Below, piece by piece: positions 54,900-64,000 of a stretch of DNA of 64,000 bases. The position numbers and the translations under genes are program-made. The notes beneath the pieces are model-generated. The model did no database searches and had not been told where the DNA came from. It worked only from the letters and a program-made list of their open reading frames with translations. The stretch is from assembly GCF_030272615.1 (NCBI RefSeq), contig NC_081405.1, positions 471,870,008 through 471,934,007 of the forward strand, written 5' to 3'. This DNA is from Cryptomeria japonica (taxonomy: Eukaryota > Streptophyta > Pinopsida > Cupressales > Cupressaceae). The stretch's first letter is position 1; each line of letters begins with the position of its first letter.

Positions 54900-57766
54900 T
54901 CCACTCGCTCCACTTCCTCCTCGTCAGTAAGTTAAGAAGCTAAATTTGAAGAGACATTGGATCACATTAACTCTTTCTCACCAAAAAGGCATCAAAGAAT
55001 TTTGAGATCGACTTTAGGAGCGAAGGAATTACAAGAGTTGAAATTGGTTACTAAGCCAAGATGTGGGAAGAAAGAAGCTTCAACAAGTTAGGATTCACCA
55101 AGTGTGGAAGATCTTACTCGTCTATTTCAGACTCCACCACCTCAGCGACCAGTGAAAGGAGTAGCTCGTGCAAGTAATCGACAAGGACCCGTTCAAATAC
55201 CAGCACCAACAATTGTTCAGCAACAACCAGTTCAAGCAATGGCTGCTTGGCATCTAGCAAATGCTTCTCCTCTCACGACATTCACTTCTTATCATGATAT
55301 GCCCAAGAACCTAGTACATTTTTGTTCCAAATTCTATGTCAATCATGTCAACCACATTTCTAATGAGCATATCAAAGTGTTTGAGGATACTCTCCAGAAT
55401 AGAGATATCCAGAATGAGGATGTCGCTTGCAGATTATTTCCATATTCATTAGGTGAGGAAGCATTTTATTGGTATATCAATCTGCTAGTGGATTGAATTT
55501 CAACATGGCAACAATTGAAGGATACGTTCCTAGGGAAGTTCAAATTGCCTATTTCTCTTACAGAGATATATCGATAGTTCATTGAAGTGAGAAGGGAAGA
55601 ATGGGAACCAATTGGTGCCTTCAAGCATAGATTTCAAAGGGCCTATTCAAGACTGTGTACGCCGTACAACGTGAATGATGAAGCGGCCGGATAAATCTAT
55701 TATGCAACCTTGGATTGTTTTACTTCTATTTTTGCTCAACAAGCCAATCCAAATGATTTGAAAGCGGCCTATGACGAAGCTGTCAAGATCGGTCTCCGAT
55801 AGCCAGTAATTGTTGTAGGGACGCCCACTTACTTTGGACAAATGGGCACAACTAATTATGCCCTTGCTATCAATCGAGTTCCCGCTCCTGCAAATCAATT
55901 AGTGCCACATCCAGGAGCTCTAATGTCACAAGTGCTGCCACCACAACCGCTTTATCTGCAGAACACAATGTCTTCCTCCAGTTTTCAAGAAGAAAAGGAT
56001 GAGATAAAAGAACTTATTGAGCAAGTGAAGAAGTTTTCAACTGAGGTGACTTACCTCAAAAATTAGAATAGCTAGATGCAGAATATGCAAAGGAATTATT
56101 AGGCACATCAAGGTGCCAACAAAGGATATCAAATTAATCCTCCCAATCACCAAGAAAACCGTTAAGGGCACAATTCACGACAGCAAGATAATAATCATGG
56201 TTTTCAGAATAACAATAATAATCAAGGATTCCACAAAGAGAACGTGGAATACATCACCAAACAATGGAGGAGTACCTTCATCGGTGGATAATCCACCACC
56301 CTCCGAGAACCGATCGATAGACAAAGTTTTCCTTGTAGAAGCTGCCTTGTCAAATTGGTGTAGACTTCACAATACAGATCAACACTTTGAGCTACAATGC
56401 TGTGAATTCCAAGTAGCTGCTGGTATCTTCAGAAGGGAAATGAAAAATTATGAAGTACCTGAAAATCCTCTGACATTGGGTTATGAGTTAGTCCCAACAC
56501 CAAGCTATGATCAAGCATTAATCATAGAGGATTTTAGATTTCCACTTGAATTCCAAGATTACACGCTACCACAGGGTAATAAGAAATTTCCTCCAACATC
56601 AGCAAATGGCCCTGTGGAGGCGCCAAAATATCAATCTGTCTCTCCAAATGAACCTCTTGAAAAATATGGATATGTTTTTCCTCCACTCTACAATAGTGTG
56701 CTGGTGGAAGGAACAAGTGAGGTTCAAGCGTTTCAGCAGTGGTCTGGAAACGCAAATATGAAGGCATAACAGAGAAATTATTGGAATCATCCATTGACCA
56801 CTTCAATTCCTCCGAATAATTTCTCAACTCCTCCAAATCCTAATGGAAGCAATGTTCGAAGTCTTTCGAGGGGTTCACTGGAATATAGACAAGAAGTTGT
56901 CCCACAGAACGAGAGAGGACAATCATTTGCTCAACAAGTAGAAAGGAGACAACAGGAGAATCCTCCTTGGGAGGAACTCAAAAGGGTAAGCTTTTATGTG
57001 TTAGAAGAGTTCAAGAAGATAAAGGTGAGCTTGCCTTTGTTTGAGTTGATGAGAGTTCCGGAGATCCGGGATATTTTATTAGGGAGCTTGAATGATGCTC
57101 CCCTGACAAGAAGTATTCCTCAAAGCACACTGAATACTCAGAGGAATATGCCTAATAACTCCCAGTCTAATCAGGTGCATAATACAAATGTGGTTCAAGA
57201 TGTGCCACTGATGCCCTACAACACGTTTGATGCACTGCAACAACCTGTGAACTTCATAGGGATGGTGCAAAGCTCACTTGATGCTCCAAAGAATCAGAAT
57301 ACTCTGACCAGTGAATGTGCGCCACAAAATGATCCTGCAACAGAAAGGTAAGAAATAGTAAAGGGAGTTAGTGAACCTGTAAGGCAAGCCTTTGCCAATA
57401 CCATTCAAGCACAAGTTGGGAACAAAGAAACTCAACAAGAAATAAGGAGTTGAGGTCAACAATACAAGTGACCAAAGAAGAAAACCTGCAATCTTTTACC
57501 AAGGAAGGGATGAACTTGTTCCTTTCTTGGTTTCAATCAAAATCTTTGGTAAACTCCTACACAACTATCTAATAGATTCTTGTGCTTCAAGCAATGTAAT
57601 GCCTTTGGCCATGTGTAGAAAGTTGGGATTGATGCCTATCTAGACGAAAAAGGAGGTCACCCAACTGGACAAGATAGAAGTACCAGTTGTTGGAGAGTTG
57701 AATAATATTCAAATGCAGTTAGCTGCCGACCCAAGAGTTCAAAGTTGCATCGACATTCCAGATGGG
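54900..57766 (+). pseudogene. Gypsy gag-protease remnant downstream of LTR
   Basis: Gag sequence is visible from about 54960 (HINSFSPKRHQRIL), through VEDLTRLFQTPPPQRP (55104 on) and VCRLFPYSL-like sequence (ACRLFPYSLGEEAFYWYI, about 55431-55480), to KHRFQRAYSRLC (about 55623-55660), the standard retrotransposon gag core. Gln/Asn-rich and Pro-rich linkers follow, with ORFs 56113-56769 and 56794-57351 in other frames. A protease segment near 57530-57760 has FLVSIKIFGKLLHNYLI and DSCASSNVMPLAM (Gly of the active site changed to Cys). Stops are mostly TAG, with one TGA where Trp fits (55494) and TAA in a few Gln-like places. The protein ends at 57766 where a Copia-type LTR begins, and no RT follows. 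Confidence 0.75.
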
Positions 57767-58080
57767 TGTAGTTGGCATAAAATGCATATGGTTATGTTTG
57801 ATAATTTTGGTCACCTGACATTGTATTAATTAATTGTATTAAGTGGTTGTCACTCTCGGTAGTTATGTGTCGGTTGGTTGACGGTTGTGTACCTCTCTAC
57901 AACCGTCGGGTTCTTTAAATATATTGTATACCGCCAAGGAAGGGAGTACGGTATTGTCAGATCTGTGTAATGCTTGGCCAACCATCTCTGGTCTTCTTCT
58001 CTGTAAAGATTGCATTTTCAGTGGTGCTACCTACCAAATTTACAATAAAAAATTAATTTCTGCTTTTATTAACTTGTTGC
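57767..58080 (+). mobile_element. Copia-type LTR (solo or truncated)
   Basis: It starts TGTAGTTGGCATAAAATGC at 57767 within the protease remnant and includes GGAAGGGAGTACGGTATTG and CTTGGCCAACCATCTCTGG, matching the LTR pieces at 22257 and 24273. TTCTTTAAATATATTG (about 57911) could be its TATA region. The 3' end is near 58030-58080, and no target duplication was found. Confidence 0.6.
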
Positions 58081-59470
58081 CTGTCCGTTCTATGTGAAAA
58101 TTCTTGATGCCCATATATATTACAGTTAATGCTTTGTTTGAGTTGCCATGTTATAACTTTAAAATCACTATCTTTGTATTCTGGGAAAATCTTACTATGC
58201 CTTACCAGTTGGATTTGTTGGGTTGAGTTATTAATATTTTCTTTTGTAGATTTATTAAAACTCTTGTTTGGAAATCCATTTATGCCCAATTATAATGAAT
58301 GAGTTATATGCCAATGGGGGAGTCTGGGGAATGAAAGGTAGTTGGCAGGCCATCTTGAAAAACAAGTGATCTACCATGTGATATGAAAAAACTCTGGAAA
58401 TTCTTAGAAGGTGATGGTATGTAGGAATAAAGTGGTATAGCATGAGTAGGCTGAGGGGTTTGGTATGGGGAAAAGATTAGACAGAAAGTGCAAGGGACAA
58501 AGAAACATAAATAAGTACATATAGAAAGACAATTTATAAAAGAGGGAGCAGGTGCATGACATAAGTGTAGAAATCATGTAGTATGTTGGGAGAAGGGTAA
58601 TGAGAAACAAAAATGATAGAATGATTAGATACTGACAGATTGACCCAATAACCTAGTTGGTAACCAAGATAGGTTTTGGTGTGGAAGATGAAGTTGGTGT
58701 TTTACTCATTTTTATTATAATTAGTGGCATAAGTCTCCAATGCTACAAGATTTTGAATATGTTCTGGAAGGATTCACTCTGGGTTCTAGATTGTTACCTC
58801 TTCTGTTCTTAAAATCTTAATATTGGACAAAGTGAATTAATCAGGCAGTTGGTAGTCTATCATAAAATATGCATAGTCAATAGATCTGTTGAAGTTATGA
58901 GTATAGAATGCTAATTCTGGTAACCAAGAAGGTGAAATCTATGATTTTATCTTTTGGCAAAAAGAGTATTTGTTTGAATTTGCTAATTTGTGTCATTTCT
59001 GGCTGATAAATATGCATCGTAACTTATTGAACTGTAGGATGGGACCATATTCCGTTCTTGTTTGAGTAGAGCTGTAGAACATTAAATAATGAAAACACCT
59101 TTCAACATATTAAGCATGGTTAAAGAGAGCTGATCTAAGATATGGAGAGATGCCTCAGTAGTTTGTGGCCTCCATTTTCATTACCTTACACGAGAAACTT
59201 ATTGTATGAATAGGATGTTAGGAAGGGGGTAATCATTTTGTTGTGGCAATCTACCATAGGTTATAGCAGGAACTTTGTGAAAACATCTTAAATCATGATT
59301 AAAGGATAAGCTCAACTAGAAATCTGAACTGTGTAATTTAATGAACATATGTGAGAAGCAAGATGGTTTTTTGATTATGTGCTTTCCTGCAGGGAATTGG
59401 AATAAGTCTTGGCAGGGTAACTTCCATTTTTATTCTTGTATAACTCTACTTTGTGTTATGCTTTATGAAG
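58081..59470. other. End of intron 5, nothing recognised
   Basis: Non-coding intron sequence of ordinary AT content up to the acceptor TTTATGAAG. No ORF or repeat terminus of note. Confidence 0.5.
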
Positions 59471-59562
59471 CCAGGAGAATTTTATGCCTTGCCACAAAGT
59501 CCCCAGCTGTTCAAACAGATGTTAATGGTCTCAGGCTACGATAGATACTATCAAATTGCAAG
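59471..59562 (+). CDS. AspRS: AspRS exon 6: active-site segment
   Basis: It encodes residues 263-292 plus two bases of Arg293: [20 protein letters not shown] followed by [18 protein letters not shown] lies on the ATP/aspartate side of the active site in all AspRS enzymes. The acceptor GAAG at 59467-59470 keeps phase 0 with exon 5 (SRIQ|PGEF); a nearby AG at 59473-59474 would break the frame. The donor is AG|GTGATG. Confidence 0.92.
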
Positions 59563-59845
59563 GTGATGCCTATGACTCAATAATTATGGATATTAATATG
59601 CAGGTTCCCATTTTTTTGTCTATTTCAAAGAACTTTCTAAGCTGTTTAAATCACAGTCAATAGTGGTTTTCGCTTTCTCTTTCTGATTCATCTATAATCA
59701 ACTTTCAAGCTGGTTAAAACTTGAGCGCTACCAGTCACTGAATGATTTTTTTGGCATGATAACAGTTAATAAGCTACTTGCTGACTGCAAAGAAAGTATT
59801 GCATTATGCATTGAACTTAAATTTTGTTTATAATTTCTATTTCAG

Positions 59846-59966
59846 GTGTTTTCGGGATGAAGACTTGAGAGCAGATAGGCAGCCTGAATTTACACAACTG
59901 GATATGGAGTTGGCTTTCACACCAATGGATGACATGTTGAAGCTCAATGAAGATTTGATAAGACAT
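59846..59966 (+). CDS. AspRS: AspRS exon 7: class II motif 2
   Basis: It completes Arg293 and encodes residues 294-333: [20 protein letters not shown] then [38 protein letters not shown] is motif 2, which holds ATP and the tRNA acceptor end. The donor was placed at CAT|GTCCGT because LIRH|VFHEI joins as the family does. It is an unusual donor. The frame also stays open to AGG|GTGTAC at 60014, which would add 16 residues. Confidence 0.88.
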
Positions 59967-60093
59967 GTCCGTAGTTTAATTGGGCTGGTGGTTGAGAGTA
60001 ATGAGCCTATAAGGGTGTACTCAAATTGCTTCTATTTATTGTGATTTTTTTAAGACTAAATTTGTATGGGTGTATCACAAATTATTATTGCAG

Positions 60094-60216
60094 GTTTTCC
60101 ATGAGATTCTAGGGATTGGACTTCCAGTTTCTTTTCCAAGGGTTACTTATACTGAAGCAATGGATCAGTATGGATCTGATCGACCAGACCTCCGCATCAA
60201 GATGAAATTAGCAAAT
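60094..60216 (+). CDS. AspRS: AspRS exon 8: core after motif 2
   Basis: It encodes residues 334-374: VFHEILGIGLPVSFPRVTYT then EAMDQYGSDRPDLRIKMKLA and N. The stretch FPRxTYxEAMxxYGSDRPDxR is strongly conserved in bacterial-type AspRS just before the inserted GAD domain. Acceptor TTGCAG, donor AAT|GTGAGT. The remaining exons, including motif 3, lie beyond the window. Confidence 0.92.
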
Positions 60217-61059
60217 GTGAGTATTTCATTTTTGAGAATCTAACAGACTAGTGAAAGTTGATGCTTCAAACAATTTGATGTGACCATTTACTCTAAATGA
60301 ATGTTTTATTTTCAGACATGATTCTGTCAATGAATAGGTAATGAAAACAGGTACAGTCTCAGAAAAAAAAGGTGGTATTAGAAACTACCTCTAAAACAAC
60401 CATGGAATTCCCTAAGGGATATTCATTAATTCTCATCTTTTCCATGATGACACGTGCTTTAATTATGGCCTTTCTCAAGCCATTTAGTTCCAAGTTCCCA
60501 ATAACCCACCATAATGCCTTTTTTGGCTGACAATAAGTAATGACCCTTAGCTAAATGCTCATGTAAAATGCTTAGATCTAAAATACTCATGACAAATATT
60601 TATGTGAAATGCTCAGATCTGGAATACTCACAAAAATATTTTGGCATTAAGTGCATTGACAGAAAAGAAACATTCACACACACATGCTCAAAGTGGATAT
60701 TCATTCTAATATTTTCTTTAATGTATTTCTGCTTCAAATGATTGTAAAATCTGCTGGAAGATTTTTTGATTAAGATTGCAAATATTTTCAGAAAATACCC
60801 CAAATCACTGAAATGTCCAAATTGCTGAAATTCTCCAAGCTTGAAGTGCAGGTGCAACCTCTATATGAAGATGCTGCCCTCAAGAAACTAGAGGGATTTT
60901 GTTCTCCAACCTCTAGGAAATCAATGGGGTTGAATCTAATGATCTCTAGATCCAAGGGCTTTCATCCTCAAATCATATAGTTGAACTTAAGTGCTTGAAC
61001 TAGGGTTAGGTTTTGTTGATATGATGTCAAAAGCAAAGATGTAAATATCTTAATCAGCA
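60217..61059. other. Start of intron 8
   Basis: Non-coding. A 43 bp segment (ATGCTTAGATCTAAAATACTCA / ATGCTCAGATCTGGAATACTCA type) is repeated at about 60567 and 60609. Nothing else recognised. Confidence 0.45.
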
Positions 61060-61890
61060 ATAAATCTTTTGGCTGAAAATTTTTAAAAACTCGGGAATCA
61101 ACAAAAAATTGGCAATTAATCGGCACTAAATTGGCAAAATTATCGAACATTTGAAAATATATAATTTCTTAAAATATTCTTAAAAAACACATATACACAT
61201 ATTATTAATAATTAAAATTATAAAAAATCTATTTCAAAATATTATTTTTTAATGTGTAATGTTATAATACATTAAAAAAGATAAAAACAAAATAAAACAA
61301 TATTGATACATTTTAATATATTAAATTTTATAAAAAATGGAAAATGGGGGCACCTATTCCGTTAATTAAAAGTTGCACTCACATTATTTAATTTCAAAGC
61401 TTGGAGGACATCGCGTGTCTTTTTATAAAGAAAAGAACATTAAACATAACTTAGTTTAATAGCGAAGAGAAAAACATAAAAAATAAAGATTTTATTCAGC
61501 GGACGAATTTTTCAGTTTTTTATGAAGGTCGACGTATTTCGGATTTCTTCCGTGAGATTCAGCAAATGCTATGGCTAAGCCTAAACGTATTTAGATGCCT
61601 ATTTTCTCCTGCGTGCCTAATTTCGCCTTCTTTGGGGGTAAAAAAATTTAAAATTTCACGTGATCTTTTTAGGGTTTTTATAAAAAAATGAAATGACTTT
61701 TTTAAATGCGATTTTTCGGCATTTGTTCGCAATTTTCTCGTGATTGTTTCTCTGGAAAAACTCGCGATTTTTAGCTAAAAGTCATTGCCGATTTTTTCGA
61801 AGATTAAATTGTTTTGGGTTTTAACTCTCGATAAATTGCGATTCATACGATTTATCGGCAATTTTTTCATCCTTGGTCAAAAGATCTCAA
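61060..61890. mobile_element. Possible non-autonomous element with inverted termini
   Basis: The left end has ATCTTTTGGCTGAAAATTTT and GGCAATTAATCGGCAC, and the right end has the inverse-like CGATTTATCGGCAATTTTTTC and CTTGGTCAAAAGAT. Ends are therefore roughly inverted (ATCTTTTG ... CAAAAGAT). The interior is AT-rich with repeated CGCGATTTTT/CGCAATTTTC. Precise terminal repeats and target duplication were not confirmed. Confidence 0.3.
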
Positions 61891-61989
61891 AAATGTTGAA
61901 GCTACCTAAATTTATAAGGGTGAAGGCCTGGCATGGGGTTCAGATGTGTGAAGAGGTGTTTATGAGTTTCTGTCCACAATTTGTATTCA

Positions 61990-62902
61990 AATGAGGTCAT
62001 TAATTGCATCCTTGAATGTGCATGGTGGTACATGAAATTCTTCATTTAAATGGTAGGAGTTTGGTCAAAGTCATGCTCAAAGGCGAGGGTCTAGGGAAAT
62101 GCATGCCATAAGGATGCATAGATAATATTTCGAGGTCCAAAGTCAGGAGCTTGGGAATTTGTGTGTGAAGGGGTGCAATACGGCAGGAGTCTAGGGATCT
62201 GCATGTTGAGGGGTGCAAATGCAAGAGGAAGTAGTGATCAAGCTCCTATAATACTTGATGCTGGAGGGAGTGGGGATTAGACTTTGGGTATACTCGATGT
62301 AGAGGGGAGCAATGGTTGAGCTTCTAAGATACTTGATGCAGAAGGGAGTGAGGATTGGGCTTTGAAGATACTTGATGTTGAAGCGAGTGGGGATTGGGAA
62401 TGTGACTTACATGGTACTAAGATAATTGAGGAGAGGTAAATCCAAGCTCTACATACTTGAGAGTAACCAAGGAGTAGAGGTCAGAGCTTAGGATTCTATG
62501 ATATTAGATAATATTTTGGTATGGTGGGAGGGAAATATCTAGGAGCTTGTGATATAGTGGAGATCAACACTCATGGATATTTGATATGGCGAGGATTAGG
62601 GATTAGGAATACAATTTCCTTTAGACTTGAGTGCAAAGAGGGAAATGGGACTTTAAAAGAATATGGGATAGAAGGGAGTAGGTTTGTGGGGGCAAGGAAT
62701 GTTGATAATGAAAGGTTCAAGGATTTGAAACACGGGAACCATGGAACTTGGGACTTAGGTAAGAGAAGTCCCAAAATCCTGTATAAGGCAAAGGATTGGG
62801 AAGCGGATGATGAAGGAAAGGTAGTATGAAATGGTCCAAAATCTTGCCCAAGGCTAGAATGTGAATGAGACACTCTCATACTTAAGAATTTGGGATGTTA
62901 CA
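61990..62902 (-). mobile_element. LTR-like sequence (minus) with minisatellite
   Basis: The plus strand ends TGGGATGTTACA at 62902; the complement TGTAACATCCCA is a typical LTR start, similar to TGTAATGTCCCC elsewhere. Between about 62235 and 62400 units of about 40-45 bp (AAGATACTTGATG...GGGAGTGGGGATT) repeat three to four times. The left limit is unknown. A 102-codon ORF at 62521-62829 overlaps an equally long one on the other strand and is not accepted as a gene. Confidence 0.4.
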
Positions 62903-63188
62903 TGACACTCTAGAGCCTTTATTGCCACATAAAACCATATGCCTTTATATGTGGATATGGTGATTTTGTTTGGGCTGGGTAAGTTCCTGGCAAGTCTTTA
63001 AAATGAACATAAATATATGCATATTTGCAGTCTAGAAACAAGAATTAAGGTCAGAATACCACATATCATGCATATGCTAAACAAAATTTCCATAAATAGT
63101 TTTAAATACAATATACTGATTCAAAATCAATTTGTTAAACTCAAATGCCATGATAGATATTCTTTGTTCGATATAAATATTAATTCAA

Positions 63189-64000
63189 TGTAATGTCCCC
63201 TTTTGGGATTTACCTTAATTTGGTTCTGAGACAACAATTCTAACTCAATGTGAGAAATGTAAAATATAATTTCATCAATTCTGAAGACATTTTATTATAA
63301 TATTTAATTTATAATACTAAGAGGAGTTTGAAATATAGAACTTATCTTGCTAGCTCCCTCTGATCTGTATATTTGGAATATATGCCTCAACGTTATAAAT
63401 TGCTGCTGCTCAACTGTGCCTTCAGATTAGAGTAAATAAAATAGATCCTTCATACCTTATGCTGTAGTTCTCCCTTTTAACTGGTCCTTCAGTGCTATGT
63501 AGTGACTATGGGTCTGCCACACGGTTTGTAGTGTCCCTTCTAAGATCTCCTCTGATTTGCAGTTAATTGAGTCTTTTATGCTTCTGGTTCTTATGGTCTT
63601 GATTGGAAATATATGATGGAAATATTGCTAAGTAAAACTTATATCAAGAATACTCCAATAAGTGCCTAATTAGTGAGCCTGAAGTGTTCTTTCAGATTGT
63701 AATATCTAATTCCCTATGTAGTAATTTCTGATACCAATTTCTATGTATTGTTCTCAGAGAAGTTAGATCTAGATCCTATTGTAAATTCCAATCCCACAGA
63801 AGTTCTGTGATTACAGATTAGGAGAATGTATTTGCAAGATGTGCTATGGAGTCTCATGATTCACCTGGCGTATAACCGGCATAAGAATATACGGTCTGAT
63901 CCTTATTGATTGCTGCCTCTTGTAATGAATCTAAATTCTCTGTAATTTACAAAGTATAGTTTTAGATCTTGAGCAAATAAGATTGCTGTCCCTGCTTTAG
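63189..64000 (+). mobile_element. LTR start (plus), TGTAATGTCCCC family, cut by window edge
   Basis: TGTAATGTCCCCTTTTGGGA at 63189 matches the starts of the LTRs at 25439 and (complement) 27111 and 24899. At least 812 bp lie in the window and the 3' end is outside. Confidence 0.6.

Larger units (their letters stand above)
4084..64000 (+). other. AspRS: Organellar aspartyl-tRNA synthetase gene, 5' part (exons 1-8)
   Basis: This gene attaches aspartate to tRNA-Asp, presumably in plastids and/or mitochondria. Eight exons splice in phase into 374 codons (348+144+110+112+72+92+121+123 nt). All proposed introns are GT-AG. Domain order matches bacterial-type class II AspRS: N-terminal transit-like extension (residues 1-75), OB-fold anticodon-binding domain (about 76-185), catalytic core with motif 1 (about 215-245), flipping loop [13 protein letters not shown] (about 248-260), [10 protein letters not shown] (about 268-277) and motif 2 [15 protein letters not shown] (about 294-308). 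Motif 3 and the GAD-type insertion lie beyond 64000, so the gene is cut by the window edge. Bacterial-type sequence plus an N-terminal extension marks the organellar rather than the cytosolic enzyme. Intron lengths are 2594, 22253, 92, 263, 29399, 283 and 127 bp; the two giant ones are filled with transposons. The reading frame is intact in all exons, so the gene is probably functional. Confidence 0.93.

Noticed and set aside
60015..60044. AspRS ending at the TGA at 60042
   Set aside because: The family continues well beyond this point and exon 8 follows in phase; the stop lies in intron 7.
62521..62879. 102-codon ORF on each strand
   Set aside because: The two overlap antisense inside LTR-like DNA; no domain or conserved motif is visible.
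1..64000. tRNA, rRNA or organelle DNA insertions
   Set aside because: I scanned for conserved tRNA boxes and rRNA-like stretches by eye and found none convincing. The bacterial-type AspRS is spliced and so nuclear.

Overview
The window reads as nuclear DNA of a gymnosperm, most likely a conifer. It holds one recognisable host gene, spread over more than 56 kb by very large introns, and nearly everything else is old, nested and mutated transposon sequence. No rRNA, tRNA or CRISPR locus was seen. Species cannot be fixed from the sequence; the giant introns and the mix of decayed Gypsy, Copia, LINE and hAT fragments are the basis for 'conifer-like'.

Host gene (+ strand): exons 1-8 of a bacterial-type (organellar) aspartyl-tRNA synthetase lie at 4084-4431, 7026-7169, 29423-29532, 29625-29736, 30000-30071, 59471-59562, 59846-59966 and 60094-60216. 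They join in phase into 374 codons: an Arg/Ser-rich transit-peptide-like N-terminus, the OB-fold anticodon-binding domain, class II motif 1, the flipping loop, motif 2 and the start of the region before motif 3. Motif 3 and the C-terminus lie beyond the window. Introns 2 and 5 are about 22.3 and 29.4 kb; introns 3, 4, 6 and 7 are 92-283 bp.

Layout: 1-1.8 kb, decayed minus-strand retrotransposon accessory ORF; 1.8-4.1 kb, AT-rich upstream DNA; intron 1 holds a LINE tail; intron 2 (7.2-29.4 kb) holds a minus-strand long-LTR fragment, a plus-strand long-LTR fragment, a Gypsy gag-protease remnant with an octapeptide repeat, a 3.9 kb solo LTR bracketed by a 376 bp duplication, Copia-type LTR pieces, and two solo LTRs nested head-against-head in a LINE. 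Intron 5 (30.1-59.5 kb) holds a LINE 3' end, a hAT transposase pseudogene, a Gypsy gag, an almost complete minus-strand Gypsy element (40-49 kb), and a plus-strand block of accessory ORF, LTR, gag and protease (49-57.8 kb). Intron 8 holds LTR pieces.

The least explained material is (i) an accessory protein family present three times (about 0.1-1.8, 39.9-41.7 and 50.1-53.4 kb), decayed mainly by TAG stops at glutamine-like positions with the frame kept; (ii) a GTACGG-rich module with a perfect 8 x 24 bp array; (iii) hairpin arrays with about 170 bp period inside a long LTR; and (iv) the solo LTR flanked by a 376 bp rather than a 5 bp duplication. Reading frames, splice sites and counts were worked out by hand; no alignment or database search was run.
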